NCBI RefSeq assembly: GCF_009796865.1
Contig: NZ_CP047028.1
Location: forward strand, 62,001 to 126,000
DNA: 64,000 nucleotides
Direction: 5' to 3'
Origin: Formosa sp. L2A11
GTDB taxonomy: Bacteria; Bacteroidota; Bacteroidia; Flavobacteriales; Flavobacteriaceae
Under the pieces are notes generated by a model. That model made no database searches and was not told the origin of the DNA. It saw only the letters and a program-made list of their open reading frames with translations. The position numbers and the translations under genes are program-made. This document shows, one piece after another, positions 44,546-55,110 of the stretch. Position 1 is the stretch's first letter. Every line of letters begins with the position of its first letter.

Positions 44546-46291
44546 CTACTTAATTACTATCTTTTTAGAAACGTCTTGAACTTTCACTATATAAGTTCCC
44601 CTTTTAAGTGCATCAATATTTAGTTCTGCTTTAGTTGAATTAAAATATGTTTTTAGAATTAATCGTCCAGACATATCAGATATTTCTACATTTCCTAAAA
44701 CCTGATTCCCTAAAGACAAGTTTATAAAATCACCATGTGATGGTATTGGATAAATAAGTAATTCGTTGTTCGTTTTAGTAGCTTCACCAATACCTAAAGT
44801 ACTAGATCCTCCAAAACCAACAGCTACACCAACATCTGACTGGCTATATGGAAATGATGTTCCGCCTGCATTTAATTCTTCTGCACCAGCATCAAAATTG
44901 GTAGGTCTTGTACCACCAAGAATATCTTCAGTTAAAAAAGAATACGATCCCATTCCAGAATCTACAGCTGAACTCGTAGAAGTAATACGATAAAAACTAG
45001 AATTAGAAGCTAACAATCCTGATGACACAGAACTGTTTCCATCGTCTCCTGCGTCTATATCCCAAGATCCATTTTGTTTAATATTCCCTTCAAACTTAGA
45101 CGAGGTTCCGATAGGATCTGTAGTGACTTGAATGGCTTTTGTTGTGTTTTCGTAAATCACGTTATTAGCTACAATTAAATTCTCTGGAGCCAGTGTATTT
45201 GTACTCTTAATTTTAGTCCCAATTCTTAATCCGTAATCACAATCTACAAATGTGTTGTTTACAATATTTACATTTTTAACCTGATAATATTCATTTAGAG
45301 CACTATTAGGTACTCCATTAGACACATTTATTCCGCCAGTTCCTCCAGATGTAGATCCGTCTAGTTTTTTAGAATTAACACCTTGAATATAATTATTATA
45401 GATATTATGATCTTCTCCCATAACACGAATTCCTCCGCTAAACACATTTTTATTCGCAAAAAAGAAATTATTATACACCTCACAACCATTTCCGTGACGT
45501 AAGGTTAAAGCACCCTGATAGTCTTCGAAGGTGTTATTATAGTATTTATTCTTTCCGCTTTTGTTTGAAATCACTTCAATTTCACCACTAAAATTATAGA
45601 AATAGTTATTGTAAACTTCGGTATAAGAATCTGATAAAGACGTCGAGCTACTTCCTAATCTAATAGCATCCTGATCGTTTAAATCATTGATCTCTCCTAC
45701 GGGTGTTCTGTCGGCAAAATAATTATGATGAATTTTATGATAATTAGCAGCTGTAGAACTTCTGTTATCGTTAATAATACTACCAACGCCATGTTTACCT
45801 ATAAAAGATGAATAACTCACTTCGTTATGTGTTCCTCTTAAGAGAATCCATTTAAAAGTGTCTTTTTCTTGAGACGTTGTGCCGTTGTACGAATCTATTT
45901 TAATATCTGTAACCGTACAATTATTACAATCTTGAGACGACTTAAACTCGATAACCGGAGTTTCTGTATCAATATTTGATGCATTCTGAAACACAACACC
46001 TTTAAAAATAACATAAGCGCCTCCAAGTCCTACATGCGAATTTCCTTCAAAAAACACGCTTCCAGACGTTTCTCCTTGAATAATTATAGGCTTATCTTCG
46101 GTTCCTGTTTTGTTAATACTTAACTCGACATCTGTCCATATTTTATTTGCTAATGTAATTGTAGTTCCTGCAGTTGCATTGGAAATTGCAGTCTCTAATT
46201 GAGCCGTTGTACTCACGACCTGACCGTAGGTAAAAACGGTAAACATAAGTCCAATGGCAGTTAAAATATTCGATAGTTTAGTTATAATCAT
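44546..46291 (-). CDS. Secreted PL6-type polysaccharide lyase with T9SS tail
   Basis: A 581-residue secreted beta-helix protein. A signal peptide (1-23, FTYGQ) is followed by a long right-handed parallel beta-helix with the PL6 pattern seen in alginate lyase and chondroitinase B. Examples are ANYHKIHHNYFADRTPVGEINDLNDQDAIRLGSS, YNNYFYNFSGEIEVISNKSGKNKYYNNTFEDYQGALTLRHGNG and NHNIYNNYIQG. The Lys and Arg of the KNKYYNNTF and TLRHG segments are the expected catalytic pair. The C-terminal ~75 residues (YPIPSHGDFINLSL ... RGTYIVKV ... KKIVIK) are a T9SS type A signal. Alginate is the likely substrate in a marine organism, but this is inference. No other lyase or SusC/D gene is nearby. Confidence 0.9.
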   Translation of the reverse strand: MIITKLSNILTAIGLMFTVFTYGQVVSTTAQLETAISNATAGTTITLANKIWTDVELSINKTGTEDKPIIIQGETSGSVFFEGNSHVGLGGAYVIFKGVVFQNASNIDTETPVIEFKSSQDCNNCTVTDIKIDSYNGTTSQEKDTFKWILLRGTHNEVSYSSFIGKHGVGSIINDNRSSTAANYHKIHHNYFADRTPVGEINDLNDQDAIRLGSSSTSLSDSYTEVYNNYFYNFSGEIEVISNKSGKNKYYNNTFEDYQGALTLRHGNGCEVYNNFFFANKNVFSGGIRVMGEDHNIYNNYIQGVNSKKLDGSTSGGTGGINVSNGVPNSALNEYYQVKNVNIVNNTFVDCDYGLRIGTKIKSTNTLAPENLIVANNVIYENTTKAIQVTTDPIGTSSKFEGNIKQNGSWDIDAGDDGNSSVSSGLLASNSSFYRITSTSSAVDSGMGSYSFLTEDILGGTRPTNFDAGAEELNAGGTSFPYSQSDVGVAVGFGGSSTLGIGEATKTNNELLIYPIPSHGDFINLSLGNQVLGNVEISDMSGRLILKTYFNSTKAELNIDALKRGTYIVKVQDVSKKIVIK

Positions 46292-46392
46292 AATAGTTAG
46301 TTTATAAATATAAAGTAGTCATTTTGAGACTTTAATAGAGGTTAAAGTTCATCCCGAAGGTAGATCAAAAATCGAACCATAATAACAAAGTA

Positions 46393-47055
46393 CTATTTAG
46401 TCTTAGACTTATAATAGTGTTCAACAATCTCGTCGTAACTTTTAATTGTTTTTTTTATCCAATCCATACGTTTTTCCAGTTGTTCTTGCTCAGACAATCG
46501 CCACTCAATATTGGTCTGTTTTAGTTTGGTGGTTACATGCTGTAAAATAATAGCTGCAGAAACCGAAATATTTAAACTCTCGGTAAAACCAACCATAGGA
46601 ATTTTTAAAAAAGAATCTGCTTCATCTATAACAATTTGCGACAAACCTTCTGTTTCTCTTCCAAAGAAAAAACAGGACGGTTTACTCACGTCAAAATCAT
46701 GTAACTCACAATCGTTTTGATGTGGCGTAGTTGCTACAATTTGGTATCCTTTTTGTTTTAAATCTTTAATACAATCTTTCACGTGATTGTAGCGATTTAA
46801 ATCTACCCATTTTTGTGCGCCCATTGCAATTTCCCGATCTATTCGTTTCGAGTTCTTCTCTTCAACAATATTTACTTCCTGAATACCAAACACATCGCAA
46901 CTTCTAATCACAGCACTGGTGTTGTGTAGTTGGTAGACATCTTCTGTGGCTACAGTAAAATATTTGGTGCGTTCTGGTAACACAGTATCGAAACGGGCTT
47001 TGCGTTCTGGTGTAATAATAGACTCTAAATGCTCTAGAAGTTGTAAATCGATCAT
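46393..47055 (-). CDS. trmH: tRNA (guanosine-2'-O)-methyltransferase
   Basis: A SPOUT-class methyltransferase of 220 residues, modifying G18 of tRNAs. Motif 1 is NTSAVIRSCDVFGI, motif 2 FFGRETEGLS, and motif 3 IPMVGFTESLNISVSAAIILQH. The N-terminal extension (LLEHLESIITPERKARFDTVLPERTKYFTVATEDVYQLHN) is typical of TrmH. It is divergent from the sirtuin gene 61 bases away. Confidence 0.92.
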   Translation of the reverse strand: MIDLQLLEHLESIITPERKARFDTVLPERTKYFTVATEDVYQLHNTSAVIRSCDVFGIQEVNIVEEKNSKRIDREIAMGAQKWVDLNRYNHVKDCIKDLKQKGYQIVATTPHQNDCELHDFDVSKPSCFFFGRETEGLSQIVIDEADSFLKIPMVGFTESLNISVSAAIILQHVTTKLKQTNIEWRLSEQEQLEKRMDWIKKTIKSYDEIVEHYYKSKTK

Positions 47056-47116
47056 TAATATAAATTCAGGTTTATGAATCGTCGAATTTATAAAAATGAT
47101 TTCTTATTTTTAAGTT

Positions 47117-47791
47117 ATGAAACATATAGTTGTACTTAGCGGCGCCGGAGTTAGTGCCGAGAGTGGTTTAAAAACCTTTAGAGATGCAGATGGTTTATGG
47201 GAAGGCCATGACGTTATGGAAGTTGCAACACCAGAAGGCTTTGCAAAAAATCCCGAATTAGTATTAAATTTTTACAATGAACGCAGGAAACAACTGCTTG
47301 AAGTAAAACCTAATAGTGCGCATTACGACTTGGCCGCTTTAGAGAAAGATTACAAAGTAACCATTATTACTCAAAATGTAGACGATTTACATGAACGTGC
47401 CGGAAGCACAAACGTAATTCACTTACATGGAGAATTACTAAAAGCAAGACCTGTAAATAGTAATAACATTATACTTTGGAATACAGATATGAAACTTGGA
47501 GATGTAGATGAAAAAGGACGTCAAATTAGGCCTCATATTGTATGGTTTGGAGAAGCTGTACCTATGATAGATTTAGCTGTAGACGTTTGTAAAACTGCAG
47601 ATATTTTAATTATTATAGGAACATCTATGCAAGTTTATCCAGCTGCTGGATTAAAAGATTATGTTAAAAAAGGAACACCTATATTTTATATAGATCCTAA
47701 TCCTGCAGACATTCACGATAAACATGTTAAAACCATAAAAGAAAAGGCGTCTTCAGGTATGAAAACGGTAATAAAAGATTTAACTTCTTGA
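47117..47791 (+). CDS. SIR2-family NAD-dependent deacylase
   Basis: A CobB-like sirtuin of 224 residues that removes acyl groups from lysine using NAD. Seen are GAGVSAESGLKTFRDADGLW at 9-28, ITQNVDDLHERAGS, catalytic H104 in IHLHGEL, and GTSMQVYPAAGL. The zinc-binding Cys pairs found in Escherichia coli CobB are absent; there is no CxxC after the HGEL segment. The small domain is short (KARPVNSNNI...). This form lacking zinc is known in some bacterial sirtuins. Activity is likely preserved. Confidence 0.9.
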   Translation: MKHIVVLSGAGVSAESGLKTFRDADGLWEGHDVMEVATPEGFAKNPELVLNFYNERRKQLLEVKPNSAHYDLAALEKDYKVTIITQNVDDLHERAGSTNVIHLHGELLKARPVNSNNIILWNTDMKLGDVDEKGRQIRPHIVWFGEAVPMIDLAVDVCKTADILIIIGTSMQVYPAAGLKDYVKKGTPIFYIDPNPADIHDKHVKTIKEKASSGMKTVIKDLTS

Positions 47792-47869
47792 TAAATACAA
47801 CACAAAGCGCTTCTTTCAAAAAAGCTTAAAACTGTTGTAAATTAATATTCTTTAGACTACTTTTAATAT

Positions 47870-50086
47870 ATGACAGATGACGAAATAGAACAAGAAAACA
47901 CAGCTATAGCAAGAGCTTATAAAGACCTTTTAAAAGTTAGTTACCGCACCCTGAGTGATGATGATAAGAAACTGATTCGGAAAGCGTTTGACGTCGCTGT
48001 TGAGGCCCATAGTGACCAACGTAGAAAATCTGGTGAAGCTTATATTTTTCATCCCATTGCTGTTGCTAGACTTGTAGCTAAAGAAATTGGATTAGACGCA
48101 ACCTGTATTGCTGCGGCACTTTTACACGATGTTGTAGAAGATAATCCGAATTACACCATAAAAGACATAGAAAATCTTTTTGGAAAAACCGTTGCACGTA
48201 TTGTAGATGGTTTAACAAAAATATCTTCCATGCAAAAGGATATGGAAGACGTATCCTTACAAGCAGAGAATTTTAGAAAAATGCTGCTTACTTTAAATGA
48301 TGACGTCCGTGTTATAATTATAAAAATTGCAGACCGTTTGCACAATATGCAAACCATGGATTCTATGCGTCCGGACAAGCAAGTTAAAATTGCGAGCGAG
48401 ACACTTTATATTTATGCGCCTTTAGCACACCGTATTGGACTTTATAATATTAAAACAGAATTAGAAGACTTAGGTTTAAAATACACCGAACCTGAAGTTT
48501 ACTTCGATATTCTAAATAAAATAAAAGAAAGTAAAGAAGAACAAGACGAATACATTAGAGAATTTAACGAGCTAATCGAACACTCTTTAGATAAAGAAGG
48601 GTTACACTACACCATTAAAGGACGTCCGAAATCTATTTTTTCTATTCGTAGAAAAATGATGAAACAAGGCGTATCCTTCGATGAGGTTTACGATAAATTT
48701 GCCGTTAGAATTATTTACAAAAGCGATAAGGTTAACGAGAAATTTCTAGCCTGGAAAATATATTCGATCGTTACAGATCATTTCCGTCCAAACCCAATCC
48801 GATTACGCGACTGGATTTCTTCACCTAAATCTACAGGTTATGAAGCGCTTCATATTACCGTAATGGGACCAAAAGGACGTTGGGTAGAAGTTCAAATTAG
48901 AAGTGAACGCATGAACGAAATCGCAGAGAAAGGTTATGCAGCTCATTACAAATACAAACAAGGTACCAATAAAGAAGATAGTTTAGATACTTGGATTGCA
49001 AAACTGCAAGAAGCTTTAGAAAGTAACGAAACTAATGCCGTAGATTTTGTAGAACAATTTAAACTGAACTTATATTCTAAAGAAATATTCGTTTTTACAC
49101 CTAAAGGCGATTTAAAATCGTTGCCAAAAGATGCAACACCTTTAGATTTTGCATTCAATATACATACCGAAGTAGGTATGCACACACGAGGTGCAAAAGT
49201 AAACGGAAAATTAGTCCCACTTAGTTACAAACTAAATAGCGGTGACCAAGTAGATATTTTAACTTCAGAAAACTCTAAACCAAATGCAAACTGGTTAGAT
49301 TATGCCACAACAGCAAAAGCTAGAGGTAAAATAAAATCGGCTTTAAAAGAAGATAAAAAACTTATTGGAGAAGATGGTAAAGAAATTTTAAGACGTAAAT
49401 TAAAACAACTTAAAATTGAACTCAACGAGAAATCTGTTAACGAGTTGGTTCATTTCTTTAAACTTAAAACCAGTTTAGATTTATTTTATCGCATAGGTTT
49501 AGGTGCGATAGACAACACCATGTTAAAATCTTATGCATCTTCTAGAAGTAATGCACTTGTAAGTTTCTTTAAAAATAAAATAACTAGACGTGCAAATGTA
49601 TCTAAGGAAGATCTTGAGAAAGATGAAGTTATTGCAAAATACGATTTACTTGTTTTTGGAGACGAAGAAGAAAAACTAGATTATAAACTATCTAACTGTT
49701 GTAATCCTATTCCGGGAGATCAAGTATTTGGTTTTATTTCTGTGAATGAAGGTATTAAAGTACACAAGAAAAACTGTCCAAATGCCTTATCTTTGCAATC
49801 TAATTACGCATATAGAATAATTCAAGCCAAATGGATAGATTCGTCACAGCAAGCATATTCTGCGCAATTAATTTTATCGGGAATAGACAATATTGGTATC
49901 GTTAACGATATCACTAAAATCATTTCTTCAAACATGCATGTGAATATTAAAAGTCTAAGTTTTAAAACAAACGACGGCTTATTCTCAGGTAAACTGAATG
50001 TAATTGTTAAGAATAATTCAATGCTAAATAAATTAGTTACGAATCTTAAAAAAATTAATGGTATAGATAAAGTGTCTAGAGTCTAA
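47870..50086 (+). CDS. RelA/SpoT bifunctional (p)ppGpp synthetase/hydrolase
   Basis: A long RSH protein of 738 residues controlling the stringent response. The N-terminal hydrolase HD domain has H47, HP at 61-62 and HDVVEDNP with H86/D87. The synthetase domain ([18 protein letters not shown] and [19 protein letters not shown]) follows, then a TGS domain ([23 protein letters not shown]) and a C-terminal ACT domain ([22 protein letters not shown]). Both catalytic domains look intact, so hydrolase and synthetase are predicted. Confidence 0.96.
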   Translation: MTDDEIEQENTAIARAYKDLLKVSYRTLSDDDKKLIRKAFDVAVEAHSDQRRKSGEAYIFHPIAVARLVAKEIGLDATCIAAALLHDVVEDNPNYTIKDIENLFGKTVARIVDGLTKISSMQKDMEDVSLQAENFRKMLLTLNDDVRVIIIKIADRLHNMQTMDSMRPDKQVKIASETLYIYAPLAHRIGLYNIKTELEDLGLKYTEPEVYFDILNKIKESKEEQDEYIREFNELIEHSLDKEGLHYTIKGRPKSIFSIRRKMMKQGVSFDEVYDKFAVRIIYKSDKVNEKFLAWKIYSIVTDHFRPNPIRLRDWISSPKSTGYEALHITVMGPKGRWVEVQIRSERMNEIAEKGYAAHYKYKQGTNKEDSLDTWIAKLQEALESNETNAVDFVEQFKLNLYSKEIFVFTPKGDLKSLPKDATPLDFAFNIHTEVGMHTRGAKVNGKLVPLSYKLNSGDQVDILTSENSKPNANWLDYATTAKARGKIKSALKEDKKLIGEDGKEILRRKLKQLKIELNEKSVNELVHFFKLKTSLDLFYRIGLGAIDNTMLKSYASSRSNALVSFFKNKITRRANVSKEDLEKDEVIAKYDLLVFGDEEEKLDYKLSNCCNPIPGDQVFGFISVNEGIKVHKKNCPNALSLQSNYAYRIIQAKWIDSSQQAYSAQLILSGIDNIGIVNDITKIISSNMHVNIKSLSFKTNDGLFSGKLNVIVKNNSMLNKLVTNLKKINGIDKVSRV

Positions 50087-50114
50087 AAATATACGTAAAT
50101 TTACGGACGAAATT

Positions 50115-50570
50115 ATGAGTTTAAAATCAGATACAAAAAATCAGGACATTGTAAAGAATGTCTTCATCAAATTCTTAGAAGAAAACGGGCACCGAAAAAC
50201 ACCGGAACGCTACGCTATACTTCAAGAAATATATGATAGTGAAGTGCACTTCGATATAGAATCTCTATATCTTAACATGAAAAACAAAAAATATCGTGTT
50301 AGTCGTGCTACTCTTTACAATACTATTGAGCTTCTTTTAGATTGTGGCTTAGTTAGAAAACATCAGTTTGGTCAAAATCAAGCACATTACGAAAAATCGT
50401 ATTTCGACAAACAACACGATCACGTTATCCTTACAGACACCGGTGAAGTTATCGAGTTTTGCGATCCGAGAATTCAATCCATAAAAAAAACTATTGAAGA
50501 GGTTTTTGATATTGAAATTAAAAATCACTCGCTATATTTTTATGGCAACAGAAAAACAACAACCAAATAA
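50115..50570 (+). CDS. Fur-family transcriptional regulator
   Basis: A 151-residue metalloregulator. The winged-helix domain ([47 protein letters not shown]) is followed by the dimerisation domain with [21 protein letters not shown]. In E. coli Fur a CxxC after HDH binds structural zinc; here it reads TDTG, so that site is missing. Flavobacterial relatives appear similar. Which metal or signal it responds to is not clear. It lies between relA/spoT and purA, 28 bases after the first and 12 before the second. Confidence 0.92.
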   Translation: MSLKSDTKNQDIVKNVFIKFLEENGHRKTPERYAILQEIYDSEVHFDIESLYLNMKNKKYRVSRATLYNTIELLLDCGLVRKHQFGQNQAHYEKSYFDKQHDHVILTDTGEVIEFCDPRIQSIKKTIEEVFDIEIKNHSLYFYGNRKTTTK

Positions 50571-50582
50571 TATATCTTTAAA

Positions 50583-51854
50583 ATGGCAGTAGATTTACTA
50601 CTAGGGTTACAATGGGGTGACGAAGGCAAAGGAAAAATTGTTGATGTGCTTACCTCTAAATACAACATTATCGCACGTTTTCAAGGTGGTCCAAATGCAG
50701 GACACACTTTAGTTTTCAATGGTAAAAGACACGTTTTACACACTATTCCTTCTGGAATTTTTCATGAAGATGCTAAAAATTTAGTGGGTAACGGTGTCGT
50801 TATTGATCCAGTAATTTTCAAAAAAGAATTGGACAAACTTGAAGAGCAAAAAGTAGATTACAGAAAAACACTTCTTATTTCTCGTAAAGCTCATATTATT
50901 CTACCAACACACCGTTTATTAGATGCAGCTAGTGAAGCTTCTAAAGGAAAAGCCAAAATTGGTTCTACTTTAAAAGGGATTGGCCCAACTTATATGGACA
51001 AAACTGGACGTAATGGTCTACGTGTTGGAGATTTAGAATTAAGCGATTGGAAAGAACGTTACAGAGCTTTAGCAGATAAGCACGAAGCAATGATCGATTT
51101 TTACAATGCTGAAATTCAGTATGATTTAGCAGAACTTGAAACTGAATTTTTTGAAGCTGTAAAACTTTTAAAATCTTTAACTTTCATAGATTCTGAAGAA
51201 TACGTGTACCAATCACAAAAAGAAGGAAAAACTATTCTTGCAGAAGGCGCACAAGGTTCTCTTCTAGATATTGATTTCGGAACATATCCTTTCGTAACAT
51301 CTAGTAACACAACTGCAGCTGGAGCTTGTACTGGTTTAGGTGTCGCACCAAATCAAATTGGAGATGTATTCGGTATTTTTAAAGCGTATACTACTCGTGT
51401 AGGTTCAGGACCATTCCCAACCGAATTATTCGACCAAGATGGAGAAACTATGGCTCAAGTAGGACAAGAATTTGGAGCAACTACAGGACGTGCACGTCGT
51501 TGTGGTTGGTTAGATCTTGTGGGTTTAAAATATGCTTGTCAAGTAAATGGTGTAACACAACTTATGATGATGAAAGCAGATGTATTATCTGGTTTTAAAA
51601 CATTAAAAGTATGTACAGCTTATAAATATAAAGGAGAAGTAATAGAACATTTTCCTTATAATATTGAGCCAGAAAATGTAGAGCCTGTTTACACAGAATT
51701 TGAAGGATGGAGTGAAGATTTAACAAAAATGTCTGAATACTCTCATCTTCCAAAAGCATTAAACACTTATATAGACTTTTTAGAAAAAGCCTTAGAAACA
51801 CCTATTACTATTGTTTCTGTAGGTCCAGATAGAAAAGAAACTATTTTTAGATAA
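50583..51854 (+). CDS. purA: Adenylosuccinate synthetase
   Basis: The GTP-dependent enzyme joining IMP and aspartate on the way to AMP; 423 residues. Hallmarks are LLGLQWGDEGKGKIVD at the N-terminus, RFQGGPNAGHTL, GSTLKGIGPTYMDKTGRNGLRVGDL, and GATTGRARRCGWLDLVGLKYA. It starts 12 bases after the Fur-family gene and ends in a terminator. Confidence 0.97.
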   Translation: MAVDLLLGLQWGDEGKGKIVDVLTSKYNIIARFQGGPNAGHTLVFNGKRHVLHTIPSGIFHEDAKNLVGNGVVIDPVIFKKELDKLEEQKVDYRKTLLISRKAHIILPTHRLLDAASEASKGKAKIGSTLKGIGPTYMDKTGRNGLRVGDLELSDWKERYRALADKHEAMIDFYNAEIQYDLAELETEFFEAVKLLKSLTFIDSEEYVYQSQKEGKTILAEGAQGSLLDIDFGTYPFVTSSNTTAAGACTGLGVAPNQIGDVFGIFKAYTTRVGSGPFPTELFDQDGETMAQVGQEFGATTGRARRCGWLDLVGLKYACQVNGVTQLMMMKADVLSGFKTLKVCTAYKYKGEVIEHFPYNIEPENVEPVYTEFEGWSEDLTKMSEYSHLPKALNTYIDFLEKALETPITIVSVGPDRKETIFR

Positions 51855-51877
51855 AATTTAGTTTTACAATCATTATA

Positions 51878-51914
51878 AAGACCTGTTTAAATTTACTTTA
51901 AGCAGGTCTTTTTT
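51878..51914 (+). terminator. Terminator after purA
   Basis: AAAGACCTGTTTAAA pairs with TTTAAGCAGGTCTTTT with one bulge, followed by T. Confidence 0.8.
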
Positions 51915-51959
51915 ATCTTAAATGTTTTACAAATCGCTATCGAAAATCATTTATATCCT

Positions 51960-51967
51960 TATTTTTG
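51960..51967 (+). promoter_or_regulatory. -7 box of the OstA-like gene
   Basis: TATTTTTG fits TAnnTTTG, 16 bases before the TTG start at 51984. Confidence 0.5.
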
Positions 51968-51983
51968 CGACAAATATTTTAAA

Positions 51984-53783
51984 TTGAAGACAGTTCAAAT
52001 ACGCTATATATATTTTATACTCTTTTTTATCTCGTTTATAAAACTGAATGCTCAGGAACAAAAACGAATTAAAATTGAATATTCTGGGTTCTTATCTTTT
52101 AGTGAGGAAAAATATCCTGATGCTAAAATTTTAACTCGAGATGATTCTGGCCAGATTCATATTATACACGAAGGTGTAAATATGTGGTGCGACCAGGCCA
52201 TTTTTTACAGTAATGAAGATTTTATTGAAGCTTATGGCCATGTAAAAATGAAACAAGGTGACACCATTAATATGGACGCCAAATATGTAGAATATAGTGG
52301 AAAAACCAAATTAGCTTTTGCTAGTGGAGACGTTGTTTTAACAGAACCTAGCTCTGTATTAACAACAGACACACTATATTTTGATCGTGCAAAACAAGAA
52401 TCTTTTTATAAAACAGGAGGAACTGTAGTTCGTGATTCTTCTGGAACTATAACGAGTAGAATTGGACGCTATTACATGAATACAAAAAAGTATCAATTTG
52501 TAAACGATGTTAAACTGGTAAACCCACAATATGTTCTAGAAACAGAACAATTAGATTATTACACCGAAAGTGCTTTGGCCTACATGTATGGTCCAAGCAC
52601 AATTACAGGGTCTTCTTCTAAAATATATTGTGAACGCGGCTTCTACGACACCACAAAAGATATTGGTTATTTTATAAAAAATTCTCGCATAGATTACGAT
52701 AACAGAACTATTGAAGGTGATAGTTTATACTTCGATAGAAATAAAAATTTTGCTTCGGCAACCAATAACATAATCGTAACAGATACTTTAAATAAAAGTG
52801 TTATTAAAGGACATTATGCAGAGGTTTACAAAGCAAAAGATTCCCTTTTTATTACAAAAAGAGCTTTAGCAATTTCTGTTCAAGAGAAAGATTCTTTATA
52901 CATACATAGTGATACGCTTATGGTTACAGGAAAACCTGAACATAGAATTACACGAGCGTTTAGAAATGTTAGAATGTATAAATCGGATATGAGCGGAAAA
53001 GCAGATTCTATTCATATAGACCAACAAACCGGTTTAACTCAGCTTATAAACTTATCAAGATTATCTCCTAAAGATAATTTTGCGGTAAAACGCCGTCCTA
53101 TTTTATGGAATTTTGATAATCAAATGACAGGAGATACAATTCATATTAGATCGAGTCCTAAAGAGGAAAAATTAGATTCTTTAATTGTATTCGAAAATGC
53201 TTTTATAATAAATAAGGATACTGTTGGCGATGGATTTAATCAAATAAAAGGACAGAGATTGTATGGATTGTTCAACGAGAAGAATCAATTATATCAAGTG
53301 GATATTATAAGGAATGCAGAATCTATTTACTACGCTAGAAATGACGAACAGGAATTAATTGGAATTGAAAAATCTAAATCGGCGAACATTTCCATGTACT
53401 TCGTTGGTAATGAAATTAATGAAATAAAAAAGATTAATCAAGTAGATGGTAGCCTATATCCTAAATCTAAATACCCAGAAAACTCAACAAAATTAAAAGG
53501 TTTTGATTGGCGAGAAGAAGAACGTCCAAAAAGTGTAGAAGATTTATTTAAAGACGATCCGCCGCTAAACCTTCCTGTTATAAAAGGGTTAGAAGATTAT
53601 ATTCCTCAAGAAGAGTTTTTTGATGACGAATTAATAAACCGTGCAGAAGAGGCAGAAGAGAACAATAAATCCAAAAACCTTAAAAACCCTTCTAAAGCAT
53701 CAAGACACATACCTAGTAAAGATTCTATTCAAAACATAACAAAACCTATAAAGGAACCTGCAACATTAGAAAAAGCACCTTAA
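51984..53783 (+). CDS. OstA/LptA-like periplasmic protein
   Basis: A 599-residue exported protein. The start is TTG at 51984, since no upstream or near-downstream ATG gives the signal peptide (MKTVQIRYIYFILFFISFIKLNAQ). Repeats of the form MWCDQAIFYSNEDFIEAYGHVKMKQGDTI and LTTDTLYFDRAKQESFYKTGG are of the OstA/LptA beta-jellyroll type, which bridges lipopolysaccharide across the periplasm. The C-terminal ~110 residues are acidic and proline-rich. An aminotransferase gene follows after 4 bases. Confidence 0.87.
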   Translation: MKTVQIRYIYFILFFISFIKLNAQEQKRIKIEYSGFLSFSEEKYPDAKILTRDDSGQIHIIHEGVNMWCDQAIFYSNEDFIEAYGHVKMKQGDTINMDAKYVEYSGKTKLAFASGDVVLTEPSSVLTTDTLYFDRAKQESFYKTGGTVVRDSSGTITSRIGRYYMNTKKYQFVNDVKLVNPQYVLETEQLDYYTESALAYMYGPSTITGSSSKIYCERGFYDTTKDIGYFIKNSRIDYDNRTIEGDSLYFDRNKNFASATNNIIVTDTLNKSVIKGHYAEVYKAKDSLFITKRALAISVQEKDSLYIHSDTLMVTGKPEHRITRAFRNVRMYKSDMSGKADSIHIDQQTGLTQLINLSRLSPKDNFAVKRRPILWNFDNQMTGDTIHIRSSPKEEKLDSLIVFENAFIINKDTVGDGFNQIKGQRLYGLFNEKNQLYQVDIIRNAESIYYARNDEQELIGIEKSKSANISMYFVGNEINEIKKINQVDGSLYPKSKYPENSTKLKGFDWREEERPKSVEDLFKDDPPLNLPVIKGLEDYIPQEEFFDDELINRAEEAEENNKSKNLKNPSKASRHIPSKDSIQNITKPIKEPATLEKAP

Positions 53784-53787
53784 TATA

Positions 53788-54969
53788 ATGAAAGACGAAT
53801 TTTTCAAATATCAAGCACAAACATCACCGTTTCCCTTGGCTATGGAAATATCTCACGCAAAAGGGTCTTACATTTACGACACGAAAAATAAAGCTTATTT
53901 AGATTTTGTAGCTGGCGTATCTGCATGTAGTTTAGGGCATTGCCACCCTAAGGTTATAAACGCCATAAAAGACCAATTAGAAAAGTACTTGCATGTTATG
54001 GTCTATGGAGAATACATACAAAAACCAGCTGTAGATGTAGCTGAATTTTTTGCCACTCACACTCCAGAACCTTTAGAACAAACTTATCTTGTAAATTCCG
54101 GAACAGAAGCCATAGAAGGCGCTCTAAAATTAGCTAAACGCGCAACAGGCCGCAGCGAAATTATAGCCGCAAAACATGCATATCATGGAAACACAATGGG
54201 GTCTATGAGTGTAATGGGATACGAAGATCGTAAACAAGCATACAGACCTTTAGTTCCTGGAACAAAATTAATTACTTTTAATAATGAAGATCATTTAAAA
54301 GAAATTACAACTAAAACAGCGGCTGTTATTTTAGAAACCATACAAGGAGGAGCTGGATTTATTGAACCTAAAAACGGATATTTAACTAAAGTAAAAGCAA
54401 GATGTCAAGCTGTAGGTGCTCTTTTAATTTTAGATGAAATACAACCCGGAATTGGAAGAACAGGAACCCTCTTTGGGTTTGAAAACTACAATTGCACACC
54501 AGATATATTAGTTACCGGAAAAGGCTTAGGTGGCGGTATGCCAATTGGCGCATTCACTGCATCTACAAAACTTATGAGTCTACTTAAAGAAGATCCAAAA
54601 ATGGGGCATATTACAACCTTTGGCGGACATCCAGTAATTGCAGCAGCAGCTTTAGCAACATTAAAAGAAATTACAGAAACTAATTTAATGGCAGAAGCTT
54701 TAGAAAAAGAGCAACTGATTAGACAACTATTACAGCATCCATTAATTACAGAAATAAGAGGAAGAGGTTTAATGCTTGCTGCCTTAACAACAAGCGAAGA
54801 CATTACAAATCAAGTTATCCTTGAGGCACAAAACCAAGGATTAATCGCTTTTTGGTTGCTTTTTGAACCTAGAGCAATACGCATTACACCACCTTTAACC
54901 ATTTCTAAAGCAGAAATAGAAGCGGGTTGCAAGATACTTATCGACATTTTAAACACCATAAAACACTAA
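53788..54969 (+). CDS. Class III PLP-dependent aminotransferase
   Basis: A 393-residue aminotransferase of the acetylornithine/4-aminobutyrate group. Motifs are LVNSGTEAIEGALKLAKRATG, HAYHGNTMGSMS, ILETIQGGAGFIEPK, LILDEIQPGIGRTGTLFGFENY and VTGKGLGGGMPIGAF, holding the PLP Lys. The exact amine donor is not evident. It begins 4 bases after the OstA-like gene, hence an operon. Confidence 0.92.
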   Translation: MKDEFFKYQAQTSPFPLAMEISHAKGSYIYDTKNKAYLDFVAGVSACSLGHCHPKVINAIKDQLEKYLHVMVYGEYIQKPAVDVAEFFATHTPEPLEQTYLVNSGTEAIEGALKLAKRATGRSEIIAAKHAYHGNTMGSMSVMGYEDRKQAYRPLVPGTKLITFNNEDHLKEITTKTAAVILETIQGGAGFIEPKNGYLTKVKARCQAVGALLILDEIQPGIGRTGTLFGFENYNCTPDILVTGKGLGGGMPIGAFTASTKLMSLLKEDPKMGHITTFGGHPVIAAAALATLKEITETNLMAEALEKEQLIRQLLQHPLITEIRGRGLMLAALTTSEDITNQVILEAQNQGLIAFWLLFEPRAIRITPPLTISKAEIEAGCKILIDILNTIKH

Positions 54970-55060
54970 ACCACAATAACATAAACAAAATAACATCTAT
55001 AAAACAGCAACACTGTTCATTACTTTGTTGAAAACATTTACCCTTTTTTTTAATTATGCT

Positions 55061-55068
55061 TAAATTTG
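55061..55068 (+). promoter_or_regulatory. -7 box of the TPR gene
   Basis: TAAATTTG fits TAnnTTTG and overlaps the in-frame TTG at 55066. Transcription would begin downstream of that TTG, so translation starts at ATG 55111. Confidence 0.55.
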
Positions 55069-55110
55069 AGCATTACATTTAATGGTATAAGAAACCATAT
55101 ACAGCTGCCT

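Noticed and set aside
54486-54803. 105-codon minus-strand ORF inside the aminotransferase gene
   Set aside because: Shadow of a well-supported class III aminotransferase.
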